Assembly (NCBI GenBank): GCA_016927835.1
Contig: JAFGMA010000394.1
Coordinates: 1 to 42,314 of the forward strand
Reading direction: 5' to 3'
DNA from: Candidatus Zhuqueibacterota bacterium
GTDB lineage: Bacteria > Zhuqueibacterota > Zhuqueibacteria > Thermofontimicrobiales > Sulfurfontimicrobiaceae
Length of the DNA: 42,314 nt
Positions 9,269 to 18,155 of the stretch are shown piece by piece. How positions within the stretch are numbered: the stretch's first letter is position 1; the number at the start of each line of letters is the position of its first letter. A model generated the notes under the pieces. The model was given only the letters and a program-made list of their open reading frames with translations. It was not told where the DNA came from and searched no databases. Position numbers and translations under genes: made by a program.

Positions 9269-9375
9269 TTTAGGAGGTGGGGTACAATAAGCTACCCATT
9301 TAATTTCTTAAGTGGCTATTTATCAAAATTATTTTTTAGTAAAATGTCCAGCTTATTTGATCCCACATCCTTAAA
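9269..9375 (+). repeat. MITE-like 107-bp repeat, degenerate copy
   Basis: It aligns along its whole length, in opposite orientation, with the copy at 22798-22904. Shared blocks are TTTAGGAGGTGGG, AAGCTACCCA, TTAAGTGGCTATT, ATCAAAATTATT and AAAATGTCCAG. The left end is well kept; the right end (GATCCCACATCCTTAAA) has decayed, so the terminal inverted repeat is imperfect. No target-site duplication is visible. It lies between the divergent lpxH and ispE genes. Confidence 0.8.
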
Positions 9376-9446
9376 ACATACAAAGGTTCTTAAGCATTCG
9401 CCCGGGAACCATAAGCTGACATTGGATGTATCCACACAAAAAAGTA

Positions 9447-9475
9447 TTGACAATAATGAAAAGAATTGCTATTTT
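9447..9475 (+). promoter_or_regulatory. Putative sigma-70 promoter upstream of ispE
   Basis: TTGACA (9447-9452), a 17-base spacer and TATTTT (9470-9475). It is a consensus -35 with correct spacing, about 245 bases before the ispE start, with no other gene between. Confidence 0.45.
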
Positions 9476-9720
9476 AACAATTTTCGCTCCCAATCCACCT
9501 TTCGACCTTGTTGCATACAGCTCGCTGGAAGTTTTCATTTTTGTATGTCTTTTGAATTTTGACGCGGCAAAAGGAATTCACTCATGCAGTAAATTAACAG
9601 CTATTTATGAAATCGATCGGTACCCGGGAGTTCACAAACCAATGAAACGCTTTACGTGATATTTTGTTCAATCAAAATTTAACCGGAATAAAAAGCCCCC
9701 GGGATTGATACGCCGTCACT

Positions 9721-10575
9721 ATGGAATCAAATACGAAAATATATTCATCGAACGCCAAAATAAATATTGGTCTTCGAATTCTGGGCAAACGCCCGGATGG
9801 ATATCATGATATTGAAACGGTATTTCAGGAAGTCGATTTGCATGACACAATTTCCATGACGCCAGCCATGGACGGCATCGAAATCACCTGTAGCCATCCG
9901 GATCTCCCGACTGACGAACGAAACCTAGCATATAAAGCCGCAGCACTGGTGAAAAAAACATATTCGGTGTCATCCGGTATTCAAATATTCATTGAAAAAC
10001 GAATTCCCTTCGGCGCTGGTCTTGGCGGCGGAAGCAGCAACGCCGCAGTGGTTTTGAAAGGATTGAGTGCAATATGGAATCTGGCAATACCAAAAATCGA
10101 ATTAAACGCACTGGCGCTGCAACTTGGTTCCGATGTTCCATTTTTTCTTGAAGGCGGTGTTGCACTGGCTCATGGTAGAGGAGAAATCATTACAAAAGTA
10201 AAATCATTTCCGAATTTTATCTGTCTTCTTGTTTACCCAAACATAGAAATTTCTACTAAATGGAGCTATAAAAATTATAATTTGTTCTTGACAAAGACGA
10301 AAAAAAATGTTAAATTAGGCGGGTCTTTTCTGAAAAGCATTAAACTACGAGAATTTAGAGATGTTTTTCATAATGATTTGGAAGGGATCGCCTTCAGGCA
10401 TTACCCCGTTTTGGGCAAAATTAAACAGCAATTATTTCATTACAATGCGGAATTTGCTTTGATGTCAGGCAGCGGATCGACTGTTTACGGTTTGTTTGAC
10501 TCAGAGACTGAAGCACAAAAAGCGAAAGGAGAATTTGATTCACTATTTCATACTTTTTTAACTTATCCTGTTTGA
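9721..10575 (+). CDS. ispE: 4-diphosphocytidyl-2-C-methyl-D-erythritol kinase
   Basis: A GHMP kinase that phosphorylates CDP-methylerythritol in the non-mevalonate isoprenoid pathway, cytoplasmic. The 284-residue protein has the usual length. Seen are the N-terminal SSNAKINIGLRILGKRPDGYHDI, the glycine-rich ATP loop GAGLGGGSSNAA (GGG at 102-104), Asp138 in LGSDVPFFLEGG as the likely catalytic base, and the C-terminal MSGSGSTVYGLF. No clear Shine-Dalgarno site precedes the ATG at 9721, but the N-terminus matches the family. spoVG follows after 281 bases, as ispE-spoVG neighbours do in several phyla. Confidence 0.95.
   Translation: MESNTKIYSSNAKINIGLRILGKRPDGYHDIETVFQEVDLHDTISMTPAMDGIEITCSHPDLPTDERNLAYKAAALVKKTYSVSSGIQIFIEKRIPFGAGLGGGSSNAAVVLKGLSAIWNLAIPKIELNALALQLGSDVPFFLEGGVALAHGRGEIITKVKSFPNFICLLVYPNIEISTKWSYKNYNLFLTKTKKNVKLGGSFLKSIKLREFRDVFHNDLEGIAFRHYPVLGKIKQQLFHYNAEFALMSGSGSTVYGLFDSETEAQKAKGEFDSLFHTFLTYPV
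10288..10316 (+). promoter_or_regulatory. Possible internal promoter within ispE
   Basis: TTGACA (10288-10293), a 17-base spacer and TAAATT (10311-10316) lie inside ispE, in a locally A-rich stretch. It could give spoVG its own transcript. A chance match within coding sequence is also plausible. Confidence 0.25.
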
Positions 10576-10856
10576 CGAAGGAATATGATTGAATTATAAT
10601 ATGGGCTGCGAACTGCATTTGCGAAAGAATAAGGAATGTGAAACCCCATTTCATTCGATGGACCGAAGGCTTTGGCGGATTTAAATATATTCTGGCAGTT
10701 TGAAAGCACAAGAGCAATACCAAGTCTGCTATGTGGGAGAGGAATCGAGTCATTCGCTTCCCGTCGATTTCATAGGTGGTGATATGGACGGCTGGCAAAA
10801 ATTCTGTTCTTTCGAGTACCTGAACTTTTTTTAGAATTATTGAGCAGGAGGGAGAA

Positions 10857-11150
10857 ATGGAAATTACAGAAATCTCCATTAGCCTGAGAGAGGAAGAAAA
10901 GCTGAGAGCCTTCGTCAATATTACCCTTAATGATGAGTTTGTCATTCGCGGTATGAAAATTATTAAGGGACCAACGGGCTATTTTATCGCTATGCCCAGC
11001 AGAAGAATGCCTGATGGTTCTTTCAAAGATATTGCTCACCCAATAACAAGTGAATTTCGTCAAAAACTTGAGAAGGCTATTTTAACCCAATATCAATTGG
11101 TGTTGGAGGATAATAAGAGAACGTACAAATCACAAGAAGCCGTGTATTAG
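10857..11150 (+). CDS. spoVG: SpoVG family regulator
   Basis: A 97-residue member of the SpoVG family, small nucleic-acid-binding proteins known in Firmicutes and spirochaetes as RNA/DNA binders affecting division and development. The motifs MEITEISI, LRAFVNITLNDEFVIRGMKII, YFIAMPSRRMPDGSFKDIAHPI and the C-terminal helix are typical. GGAGG seven bases upstream makes the start secure. The gene continues the ispE direction. No spore-formation genes are nearby, so a general RNA-binding role is more likely than a sporulation one. Confidence 0.93.
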   Translation: MEITEISISLREEEKLRAFVNITLNDEFVIRGMKIIKGPTGYFIAMPSRRMPDGSFKDIAHPITSEFRQKLEKAILTQYQLVLEDNKRTYKSQEAVY

Positions 11151-11246
11151 CAAAGGCTTTTTTCGGGCATGCTGAAATCAGAATATCACAGGGCGTATTC
11201 CTAATAAATAGAGTTCTGCCGATACGCAATATTTTTCCTCTAATAC

Positions 11247-11317
11247 TGGGGTGTGGCCAAGTGGCAAGGCACGGGACTTTGGATCCTGGATCGGAGGTTC
11301 GAATCCTCCCACCCCAG
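11247..11317 (+). tRNA. tRNA-Gln (anticodon TTG)
   Basis: A 71-base cloverleaf. The acceptor arm TGGGGTG pairs with CACCCCA (11310-11316) and G11317 is the discriminator. The D arm is GCCAAGTGGCAAGGC, the anticodon stem CGGGA/TCCTG encloses the loop CTTTGGA with anticodon TTG, and the T arm has GGTTCGAATCC. The 3' CCA is not encoded. The body resembles bacterial tRNA-Gln closely. Confidence 0.95.
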
Positions 11318-11352
11318 CTTTGACTATCAAGTTTTACAGTTCATCAACTTTG

Positions 11353-11385
11353 AAATGACGAAAATCGGATAGGTTTTCGTCATTT
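11353..11385 (+). terminator. Terminator after tRNA-Gln
   Basis: A perfect 12-bp stem, AAATGACGAAAA (11353-11364) with TTTTCGTCATTT (11374-11385), and a 9-base loop, followed by TTATT. It ends the tRNA transcript 36 bases after the gene. Confidence 0.85.
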
Positions 11386-11566
11386 TTATTAATCGCTTGA
11401 TTTTCGCAAAAAGGCTTTGTTCATAACCAGAAGCAACAAACAAAAAAGATGGTCGCACGAATAACAAACTTGAGCTTTTACATACATGGCGCATTTAAGT
11501 TCAGCACTTCCGAATATGCGTCACTTTGTACGAGTGTAATACAGGTTATCAGATAGGAGAATTTCT

Positions 11567-12190
11567 ATGCAAGATTCACAATTGGCTGCAACGATGCGAA
11601 AGGAAACCGGGAAATCCATAAAGAAACTACGCCGACAAGGCAAAATTCCGGGGATTTTCTACATTCACGGACAAAAAAATATCTTGCTTCAAGTAGAGGA
11701 ACAAGCTTTCAGAAAACTAATCAGTTCAGAACACGCTATTATTGACTTGCTGGTGGGTAAAAAAACTCATAAATGCTTGATTCGCGAAATCCAATTCGAT
11801 CCAATTACCGGAAATGTTTTGCATGTCGATTTTATGGGTGTCTCTGCCAAAGAGAAAATTACTGCAACCGTCCCGGTACATCTGACAGGTACACCGATTG
11901 GAGTCAAAGCCGAAGGGGCGGTGTTGCATCAGGATATGCGTGAAATTGAAGTGGAATGTTTGCCGGCGGATTTGCCGCAAAGCATCGAACTCGAAGTGTC
12001 GCACCTACATACCGATGATTCGCTTTTTGTGCGCGATCTCTCGATACCGAACGTCACCATTGTCTCCGATTCGGAGCGAATTGTCGCCAGTGTCAGAACC
12101 TTGAAAGCCGCCAAACTGGAAGAAGAAGTTCCGGCAACAGAAGAAGCGGCAGAAACTGAAGCTACCGAGCAACAGGAAGATGATGAATAA
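11567..12190 (+). CDS. rplY: 50S ribosomal protein L25, Ctc form
   Basis: It binds 5S rRNA in the large subunit. At 207 residues it is the long two-domain Ctc type: an N-terminal 5S-binding domain (RKETGKSIKKLRRQGKIPGIFY, LIREIQFDPITGNVLHVDFMGV) and a C-terminal beta domain (VPVHLTGTPIGVKAEGAVLHQDMREIEVECLPADLPQSIELEVSHL). It ends in an acidic tail rich in Glu and Ala. AGGAG eight bases before the ATG supports the start. pth follows after 24 bases, a frequent rplY-pth pair. Confidence 0.96.
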   Translation: MQDSQLAATMRKETGKSIKKLRRQGKIPGIFYIHGQKNILLQVEEQAFRKLISSEHAIIDLLVGKKTHKCLIREIQFDPITGNVLHVDFMGVSAKEKITATVPVHLTGTPIGVKAEGAVLHQDMREIEVECLPADLPQSIELEVSHLHTDDSLFVRDLSIPNVTIVSDSERIVASVRTLKAAKLEEEVPATEEAAETEATEQQEDDE

Positions 12191-12214
12191 CTAAATATTG
12201 CTGACTGAAGTGCT

Positions 12215-12781
12215 ATGAGGGATCGCTTCCTACTTGTCGGACTGGGAAATCCTGGAAAAAAGTATGCGAAATCCAGACACAATATCGGATTCATGGTAAT
12301 AGATGAAATCGCGAAAAGATTTGCCAGAGTAGTGAAAAGCAAAGCAGATTCATTCGTGTTTTCCGAATGTGAGTATTTTCAAAAACATGTGATCTTAATA
12401 AAACCATTGACCTTTATGAATTTGAGCGGAATCGCAGTCGCCTCTGCCAAGCAGCGCTTTGATGTTGATAATTCACAGTTATTAATTATCCATGACGATT
12501 TATACCTGCCCTTTGGTAAGCTTCGTTTGAGAATAAGGGGAAGTGATGCGGGGAATAAGGGAATAGCCTCAATCATCGATTACCTTCAAACGCAAGAATT
12601 TCCAAGATTAAAAATTGGGATCGGTTCGAAATGCGAACGGGACGAGTTGGTAGAATATGTCCTCGCGCCTTTCAGCAAGGAAGAATTCGAAGTGCTTGAT
12701 TCAATTATTATAAAAGCTGCCGATGCATCTTTGTGTTTTCTCAAAGAAGGTGCCATTAGCACGATGAATGCGTATAATTAA
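12215..12781 (+). CDS. pth: Peptidyl-tRNA hydrolase
   Basis: It recycles peptidyl-tRNA dropped from ribosomes. The 188-residue protein has normal length, with LLVGLGNPGKKYAKSRHNIGF holding the conserved Asn and the catalytic His22, KPLTFMNLSG, and HDDLYLPFGKLRLR. The conserved GGHNGL-type loop reads AGNKGI (residues 112-117), so the usual His-Asn pair is Asn-Lys. This affects substrate-binding rather than the catalytic His. The downstream hppA frame starts within its last codons, but the preferred hppA start lies 29 bases after this stop. Probably co-transcribed with rplY. Confidence 0.94.
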   Translation: MRDRFLLVGLGNPGKKYAKSRHNIGFMVIDEIAKRFARVVKSKADSFVFSECEYFQKHVILIKPLTFMNLSGIAVASAKQRFDVDNSQLLIIHDDLYLPFGKLRLRIRGSDAGNKGIASIIDYLQTQEFPRLKIGIGSKCERDELVEYVLAPFSKEEFEVLDSIIIKAADASLCFLKEGAISTMNAYN

Positions 12782-12809
12782 TAAGATTTTCAATCAACAA
12801 GGAGGAAAT

Positions 12810-14858
12810 TTGCTCACTCTACCAATCATAGCTGCATTTTCAGCTTCTCTAATGGCATTGCTCTACGTGCTATACCTCAGTTTGAACATATTAAAACTGA
12901 GTCAGGGCAATGAACGAATGAAACAAATTTCGAAGGCGGTTCAAGAAGGCGCAAAGGCTTTCCTGAAACGCGAGTATATTTACATATTCAGTTTTGTGAT
13001 TGTTATTGCGGCAATTATTGCAATCGCGCCAATGCTCACTGCCAAAAAGATGGACCTGGGCTGGCAAACGTCGGTTGCATTTATAGCAGGTTCGCTGATG
13101 TCAGCTCTTGCAGGATATATCGGCATGAGTATCGCAACCAGGGCGAATAGTCGAACCACATACGCAGCCGATAAACTGGGATTGAAAGGCGCCTTGAGCG
13201 TCGCGGTCTCAGGCGGCGCGGTCATGGGATTCAGCGTCGTCGGCTTGGCGCTGTTGGGCTTGATCATCCTGGTAGCTATTTTTAAAATTGACAATGTCGC
13301 CACGATAAACGGCTACGCTATGGGAGCCAGTCTCGTTGCACTATTTGCCCGAAGCGGTGGAGGCATATTCACCAAAGGGGCGGATATGGGCGCTGACCTC
13401 GTCGGCAAAGTAGAAGCAGGAATCCCCGAAGATGATCCGAGAAATCCCGCCGTTATCGCCGATAATGTTGGCGATAATGTCGGTGATGTTGCCGGACTGG
13501 GCGCAGATTTGTTGGAATCGTACGTGGAATCGATGATCGCAACGATGGCGATCGCTTCAACTCTGAATATATCCGGAGCATTGAAAGGCGATCTGGGATA
13601 CCTGCCGTTGCTCATTGCCTCTGCTGGCATCGTTGCCTCGATTCTCGGAGTGATGTTCGTGAAGATAATCGGCAAAAATAATCCTCAAGGCGCTTTAATG
13701 GGCGGCACATACCTGGCGGCGATCCTGACCGCCATTGCCAGCTTCTTCATCGTCAAAGCGATAGTGCCTCCCGAAGGCTTCGAAGGCTATAGCCAATTGG
13801 GACCATTCTGGGCAACCATTCTTGGCGTCGTCTCTGGCGTAATCATAGGATTCATCAGCGAATACTTCACTTCGGGCAAATACAAACCGGTTCGGATGCT
13901 GGCTGAAGAATCGCAAAGTGGTCCCGCAATTACGGTCACAGGCGGTATTTCTATCGGAATGGCATCCACAGCGATTCCGGTGCTCGTGCTGGCGATTTCT
14001 GTCATTCTTGCCTATTCCCTCTCCGGAATTTATGGCGTGGCAATGGCGGCACTGGGTATGCTCGCTACAACAGGCATGGTCGTCGCAGTCGATTCGTATG
14101 GTCCCATCGCCGATAACGCCGGCGGTATCGCTGAAATGGCTGAATTGCGACCCGAAGTGCGTGAAATCACTGATAACCTGGACGCTGTGGGCAACACTAC
14201 CGCTGCAATCGGAAAAGGCTTTGCCATAGGCTCTGCCGCATTTGCAGCGATGGGATTGCTGGTGGCTTACATCAAAGTTGTCGGGATCGAGGACGTGGAC
14301 GTGGCAATCAGCAAACCGAATGTATTGGCTGGCATATTAGCAGGCGCCATGTTGCCCTATCTTTTTTCTTCAATGCTTTTCAAAGCAGTGAGCAAAGCCG
14401 CATTCAAAATGATCGACGAAGTCCGTCGCCAGTTCCGCGAAATCAAAGGCTTGATGGAAGGCAAGGTAATGCCAGATTCGGCGAAATGTGTAGACATCAG
14501 CACCAAAAGCGCCATTCATGGAATGCTGCTTCCCGGTTCAATGGCAATCGTTGTGCCGGTAATCGTCGGTTTGCTCGATAAAAGGGCACTCGCCGGATTG
14601 CTCGTTGGGGCACTCGCTTCAGGATTGATGCTGGGTATCCAAATGGCGAATTCCGGTGGAGCAATGGATAATGCAAAAAAATACATCGAAGGCGGCAAAT
14701 TCGGCGGCAAAGGTTCGGAGACACATAAAGCCGCTGTTATCGGTGATACCGTTGGTGATCCGCTAAAGGATACCGTCGGTCCGTCCATTAATATCTTGAT
14801 CAAATTGATGTGTGTGATTTCGCTGGTGTTGGCGCCTTTATTCGCTGATCTTTCATAA
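12810..14858 (+). CDS. hppA: Membrane-bound ion-pumping pyrophosphatase, K+-dependent type
   Basis: It hydrolyses pyrophosphate and pumps H+ or Na+ across the inner membrane. The 682-residue protein has about 16 predicted helices. Family motifs include DNVGDNVGD from residue 218, ISEYFTS, and GNTTAAIGKGFAIGSAA at 461 onward; Ala465 in GNTTAA is the marker of the K+-dependent subfamily, where K+-independent enzymes have Lys. I cannot tell H+ from Na+ transport by eye. An in-frame ATG at 12768 overlaps pth, but AAGGAGG at 12799-12805 lies five bases before the TTG at 12810, which I prefer. Confidence 0.93.
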   Translation: MLTLPIIAAFSASLMALLYVLYLSLNILKLSQGNERMKQISKAVQEGAKAFLKREYIYIFSFVIVIAAIIAIAPMLTAKKMDLGWQTSVAFIAGSLMSALAGYIGMSIATRANSRTTYAADKLGLKGALSVAVSGGAVMGFSVVGLALLGLIILVAIFKIDNVATINGYAMGASLVALFARSGGGIFTKGADMGADLVGKVEAGIPEDDPRNPAVIADNVGDNVGDVAGLGADLLESYVESMIATMAIASTLNISGALKGDLGYLPLLIASAGIVASILGVMFVKIIGKNNPQGALMGGTYLAAILTAIASFFIVKAIVPPEGFEGYSQLGPFWATILGVVSGVIIGFISEYFTSGKYKPVRMLAEESQSGPAITVTGGISIGMASTAIPVLVLAISVILAYSLSGIYGVAMAALGMLATTGMVVAVDSYGPIADNAGGIAEMAELRPEVREITDNLDAVGNTTAAIGKGFAIGSAAFAAMGLLVAYIKVVGIEDVDVAISKPNVLAGILAGAMLPYLFSSMLFKAVSKAAFKMIDEVRRQFREIKGLMEGKVMPDSAKCVDISTKSAIHGMLLPGSMAIVVPVIVGLLDKRALAGLLVGALASGLMLGIQMANSGGAMDNAKKYIEGGKFGGKGSETHKAAVIGDTVGDPLKDTVGPSINILIKLMCVISLVLAPLFADLS

Positions 14859-15135
14859 TTCAGACTGCAAGGCGTCGAATAAAGCATTCTGCAACACTCA
14901 TGGCAAAACGGATTTTTTTCATGTAGATTCAGGCTATAATGCCGATTTTCGGACATAGTCTCATAGCATACGTCGCTGCAAAAAGCTGAAAATTCGAAGT
15001 CGGTTTCAGATTTAATGGCTCTGAGCCGCGAAATAAAAAGCATGTCTAAAATTTGCACAATTTACATATTATGTATGGCAACTGGCAGCATAAGGAACAA
15101 TAAAATCCCAATATGCAAAAAAGGAAGGTGAGAAA

Positions 15136-15624
15136 TTGAAAGAATATGAAACAACTTTTGTGATCGACTCGCTGATAAAGAATGAGGAAGTGGAAAACCT
15201 CATTTTAAAAGTGGAAAAGTTTATCACCAATAATGGTGGCGAAGTTTTAAACACAGATCGCTGGGGCAAAAAACGCCTGGCTTATGAAATTCGCAAACGA
15301 CAATATGGTTATTACGTAAAGATCGAATTTAAAGCGCCCCCCCATTTAAACAAGAATCTGGAAAGAGAATATAAGCTCGATGAAAATATTCTAAGGTACC
15401 TGATCGTCGTACTTGACCGACAAGAGGAAAAACCGCACGAAACGCACAAACCTGAAGCTGAAAGTCCAAAAGCGGAAAAGCGGAATTTAGCGAAAGCAGA
15501 GCACGCAACCAAAAAAGCAGATGATGAGAATTCTGAAACCGATACTAACGTGGAGACGATCCCATCCGAAGACTCAGCCCAGGCTGTCGAAGTCGAGGAT
15601 GCTGCGGTAGAAAAAAATGAATGA
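15136..15624 (+). CDS. rpsF: 30S ribosomal protein S6
   Basis: The small-subunit protein that pairs with S18. Residues 1-95 are the S6 fold: KEYETTFVIDSL, NGGEVLNTDRWGKKRLAYEIRKRQYGYYVKIEF and LRYLIVVLD. The remaining 65 residues are a Lys/Glu/Ala-rich then acidic low-complexity tail, which makes the protein longer than the usual 95-135 residues. Translation starts at TTG, with GGAAGGTGAG just upstream. First gene of the rpsF-ssb-rpsR-rplI unit. Confidence 0.95.
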   Translation: MKEYETTFVIDSLIKNEEVENLILKVEKFITNNGGEVLNTDRWGKKRLAYEIRKRQYGYYVKIEFKAPPHLNKNLEREYKLDENILRYLIVVLDRQEEKPHETHKPEAESPKAEKRNLAKAEHATKKADDENSETDTNVETIPSEDSAQAVEVEDAAVEKNE

Positions 15625-15850
15625 TTCGTCGATTCCATCCGTGTCCCATTGGGATGAAACAAAAACGAGACTCGCATTTTCTTTTGGCGACAATCCGTTG
15701 AACCAACAGCAGATGAAGCGTTCATTCGTTATCGTTTGAAGGACTCCTCAATGAATTTTGCACCTGGATTCATGCGTGACTGGACTATATTTAATTGATT
15801 CAATGTTGTGAATGCTTTTGAGAGATTATGAATTTAAAGGGAGGAGTAAA

Positions 15851-16426
15851 ATGTTCGATTTGAAGATGCCGGACATCAACACCGTATTAATCGCCGGCAA
15901 TTTAACCTGCGATCCTTCGTTTCGGAAAACAACTAATGGCACTCCGGTAGCAAATTTTTATATCGCATCAAACAGGAAATTCAAAGACAACACCGGGCAA
16001 TGGCGGGAAAATGTGTGCTATGTCGGTGTAGTAGCCTGGTATAAACTTGCTGAAAGCTGCTATGAAAATCTAAAGCGGGGCAACGCAATTATCGTGGATG
16101 GTGAATTGCAAAGCAGGAGTTGGAGGAATGAAGACGGAACCAGCAGGAATGTAGTTGAAATAAAAGCGCGAAGGATTCAATTTTTGAATCGGCGCTATTC
16201 CCAGGAATTTTCAAGAGGTGACGATTTCAGCATCAGCGAGTCCGATTCAAGCCAGGAATCCGATAGTTACGGAATCGAAGAGAATGATCAGGCATCGTAT
16301 CAGTATTCCAATAATTTCAACGATGACATGGAAGCAGAGGCTGAACAAAACAAAACCGAAGAGAAACCGGAAGATAAGAAAAGCGATTCTGATTTCAGTT
16401 TCGGCTATGAGAATCTTAAATTTTAA
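15851..16426 (+). CDS. ssb: Single-stranded DNA-binding protein
   Basis: It coats single-stranded DNA in replication, repair and recombination. Residues 1-115 form the OB fold ([63 protein letters not shown]). The tail is disordered and rich in Ser, Asp, Glu and Asn. It ends in [10 protein letters not shown], not in the classical acidic DDDIPF tip, so the partner-binding end may be altered. An in-frame start exists at 15812, but GGGAGGAG right before the ATG at 15851 fixes the shorter start. Its place between rpsF and rpsR is the widely conserved order. Confidence 0.94.
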   Translation: MFDLKMPDINTVLIAGNLTCDPSFRKTTNGTPVANFYIASNRKFKDNTGQWRENVCYVGVVAWYKLAESCYENLKRGNAIIVDGELQSRSWRNEDGTSRNVVEIKARRIQFLNRRYSQEFSRGDDFSISESDSSQESDSYGIEENDQASYQYSNNFNDDMEAEAEQNKTEEKPEDKKSDSDFSFGYENLKF

Positions 16427-16452
16427 AAAATGCATTTTTTAAAAGGAGCAAA

Positions 16453-16680
16453 ATGAAAATGATGAAACGTAAACGCATTTGTCGGTTCTGTGAAGAAGGA
16501 GATCCCTTTATCGATTATAAAGACGAAAAGAAGCTGTATCGCTTCACTACCGAGCAAGGCAAAATTATTCCACGACGTACTTCAGGAACATGCGCCAAGC
16601 ATCAAAGACAATTAGTTAAAGCGATAAAGAGAGCGCGACATCTGGCTCTAATTCCTTACATCTCAGAAATGACACGGTAA
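16453..16680 (+). CDS. rpsR: 30S ribosomal protein S18
   Basis: A 75-residue small-subunit protein that binds next to S6. [61 protein letters not shown] is the conserved core. It keeps C-x-x-C and a third Cys with His (CAKHQ), so it is a zinc-binding (C+) type. AAGGAG precedes the ATG. Operon member between ssb and rplI. Confidence 0.97.
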   Translation: MKMMKRKRICRFCEEGDPFIDYKDEKKLYRFTTEQGKIIPRRTSGTCAKHQRQLVKAIKRARHLALIPYISEMTR

Positions 16681-16698
16681 TAAAAGGGATATTCGATA

Positions 16699-17142
16699 AT
16701 GAAAATAATTCTTCTGAAAAATGATGACAAACTCGGGGATGCCGGAGAAATCGTCAATGTTAAGGATGGGTATGCACGGAACTTTTTATTTCCACATGGG
16801 CTGGCACTATCCGCGACATCAGGAAATATTCGCCTGTTCGAGGAACAAAAAAAATTGAAGGCGTATCGTGAGACAAAGCACGTTCGCGATGCTGAAACCC
16901 TGGCAAATGAACTGAATAAAGTATCTTGCACTGCTTCCGTCGCTGTCGGGGAGGATGATAAGCTTTTCGGCTCGGTAACAAGCCAAACAATCGCAGATTT
17001 ACTGAAAGAAAAAGGCTTCGATATTGATAAACGTAAAATTGTACTCGAAGAGCCTATTAAAGCACTGGGAATTTATTCAGTTCCGATAAAGCTGCATTCA
17101 GAAGTCGAGGCGAAGATTAAGGTATGGGTTGTTAAAGAATAA
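16699..17142 (+). CDS. rplI: 50S ribosomal protein L9
   Basis: A 147-residue two-domain 23S rRNA-binding protein. The N-terminal domain is MKIILLKNDDKLGDAGEIVNVKDGYARNFLFPHGLA, followed by the long connecting helix and a C-terminal domain with EDDKLFGSVTSQTIADLL and KALGIYSVPIKLHSEVEAKIKVWV. Length and motifs are standard. It closes the rpsF-ssb-rpsR-rplI operon, 18 bases after rpsR. Confidence 0.97.
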   Translation: MKIILLKNDDKLGDAGEIVNVKDGYARNFLFPHGLALSATSGNIRLFEEQKKLKAYRETKHVRDAETLANELNKVSCTASVAVGEDDKLFGSVTSQTIADLLKEKGFDIDKRKIVLEEPIKALGIYSVPIKLHSEVEAKIKVWVVKE

Positions 17143-17402
17143 ATCTTTCGAACATGATTTGTTAAGTAGCTCCCAAACCTCCGAAACCTGATGCCGAAAG
17201 ATCCTCGCCGATATCGTTTTAGAATTTGAACAAATATTAACTTTGGTGTTATCGTCTCCCTGGCGGAAATTTTTGAATATAAATATAATCTCAGAATTGA
17301 GGTTACCATTTAATGGCGTGATCAATATCACAGCATTTATCGTTGTTTTTGATCAACTTTAGGATCAAATTTCCACCAATCAATCACCAAAGGATAAATA
17401 AC

Positions 17403-18155
17403 GTGCCTGATTTATTTTGGCTTATTTTGATAGCACATCTGATTGCAGATTTTCCGCTCCAAACGGACCGGATTTATGCATTGAAGGAAAAATATGTTTG
17501 GGGAGCATTGCCCCATGTAGCCATCTTCTTCATTTTTTCCATTGCGCTGGCGCTGCCATTCATTAAAACAGCCGCCTTCTGGAAAGGCTTGATCTTGCTG
17601 ACAACTGGCCATGGAATCATTGACTGGCTGAAAACTTGTCTCACGAAAAAATATTTCAAGGACAGCCTGCTGTTTTTTCTAATCGATCAGTGCACTCATA
17701 TCATGCTAATATGGATTGTAGCATATAAGGTGATCCGGATCGAGGATGGAAGCTCAAATTTGTTTGTTTTATCGGATTTCTTCCTGAATTCGCATTGCCA
17801 CATCATTATTTCCGGTTTGATTTTCAGCGTATTCGGGGGAACCATCATAAATCATTATATTAAAATATGGCGAACCAGAAAGAAACATTCTAATGCCAAC
17901 CAGACTTCAATTCAATTCCCTGCATTTCGTGAGAGAATCCCGGGTTACGTTGAACGAAGCATTTTATTCTCAGCGATGATGGCAGGCGGATATTTCTTTA
18001 TCGCAGTTCCTTTCGCTTTTCTGCCGGCGGTATTGGTTCGTTACCTGATGGGTTACAAGAAGAATGGCTCTCACGAAAATATTTTCACCAATTTTCTGGT
18101 TGTTGCGGTTACTGCGTTACTTATCCACTTCGTGGGAGCAGCTTATCAGGTTTAA
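17403..18155 (+). CDS. DUF3307-like integral membrane protein
   Basis: A 250-residue inner-membrane protein with about six hydrophobic segments. The start LFWLILIAHLIADFPLQTDRIYALKEK, then GHGIIDWLKTCLTKKY and FFLIDQCTHIMLIWI match the pattern of the DUF3307 family, whose function is unknown. Conserved His, Asp and Gln in membrane segments (HLIADFPLQ, GHGIIDW, DQCTH) could form a polar site. The frame is open from a TTG at 17343, but AAAGGATA lies seven bases before the GTG at 17403 and the family N-terminus begins there. Confidence 0.75.
   Translation: MPDLFWLILIAHLIADFPLQTDRIYALKEKYVWGALPHVAIFFIFSIALALPFIKTAAFWKGLILLTTGHGIIDWLKTCLTKKYFKDSLLFFLIDQCTHIMLIWIVAYKVIRIEDGSSNLFVLSDFFLNSHCHIIISGLIFSVFGGTIINHYIKIWRTRKKHSNANQTSIQFPAFRERIPGYVERSILFSAMMAGGYFFIAVPFAFLPAVLVRYLMGYKKNGSHENIFTNFLVVAVTALLIHFVGAAYQV

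Larger units (their letters stand above)
9179..9720. other. Divergent intergenic region with repeat and promoter
   Basis: It holds a degenerate copy of the 107-bp MITE-like repeat (9269-9375) and a promoter match (9447-9475). Frames at 9344-9562 and 9426-9659 overlap the repeat or lack any domain and are not called. Confidence 0.5.

Noticed and set aside
9426-9659. 77-codon plus-strand frame before ispE
   Set aside because: Its start overlaps the promoter match and it has no domain pattern; the hydrophobic stretch is not a convincing signal peptide.
10421-10945. 174-codon minus-strand frame across ispE and spoVG
   Set aside because: It is antisense to two well-supported genes, with no ribosome site and no domain-like sequence.
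12768-12809. ATG start of hppA inside pth
   Set aside because: The strong AAGGAGG site is placed for the TTG at 12810; the extra 14 residues are polar and not family-like.
14940-14957. CCGA/TCGG mini-hairpin after hppA
   Set aside because: A four-bp stem without T tract is too weak to call a terminator or an S6:S18 leader.
14516-15058. 180-codon minus-strand frame at the end of hppA
   Set aside because: Most of it is antisense to hppA and the rest has no protein-like pattern.
17143-17202. Inverted pair ATCTTTCG / CGAAAGAT after rplI
   Set aside because: The 44-base loop is long, there is no T tract, and it could be chance; not called as a terminator.
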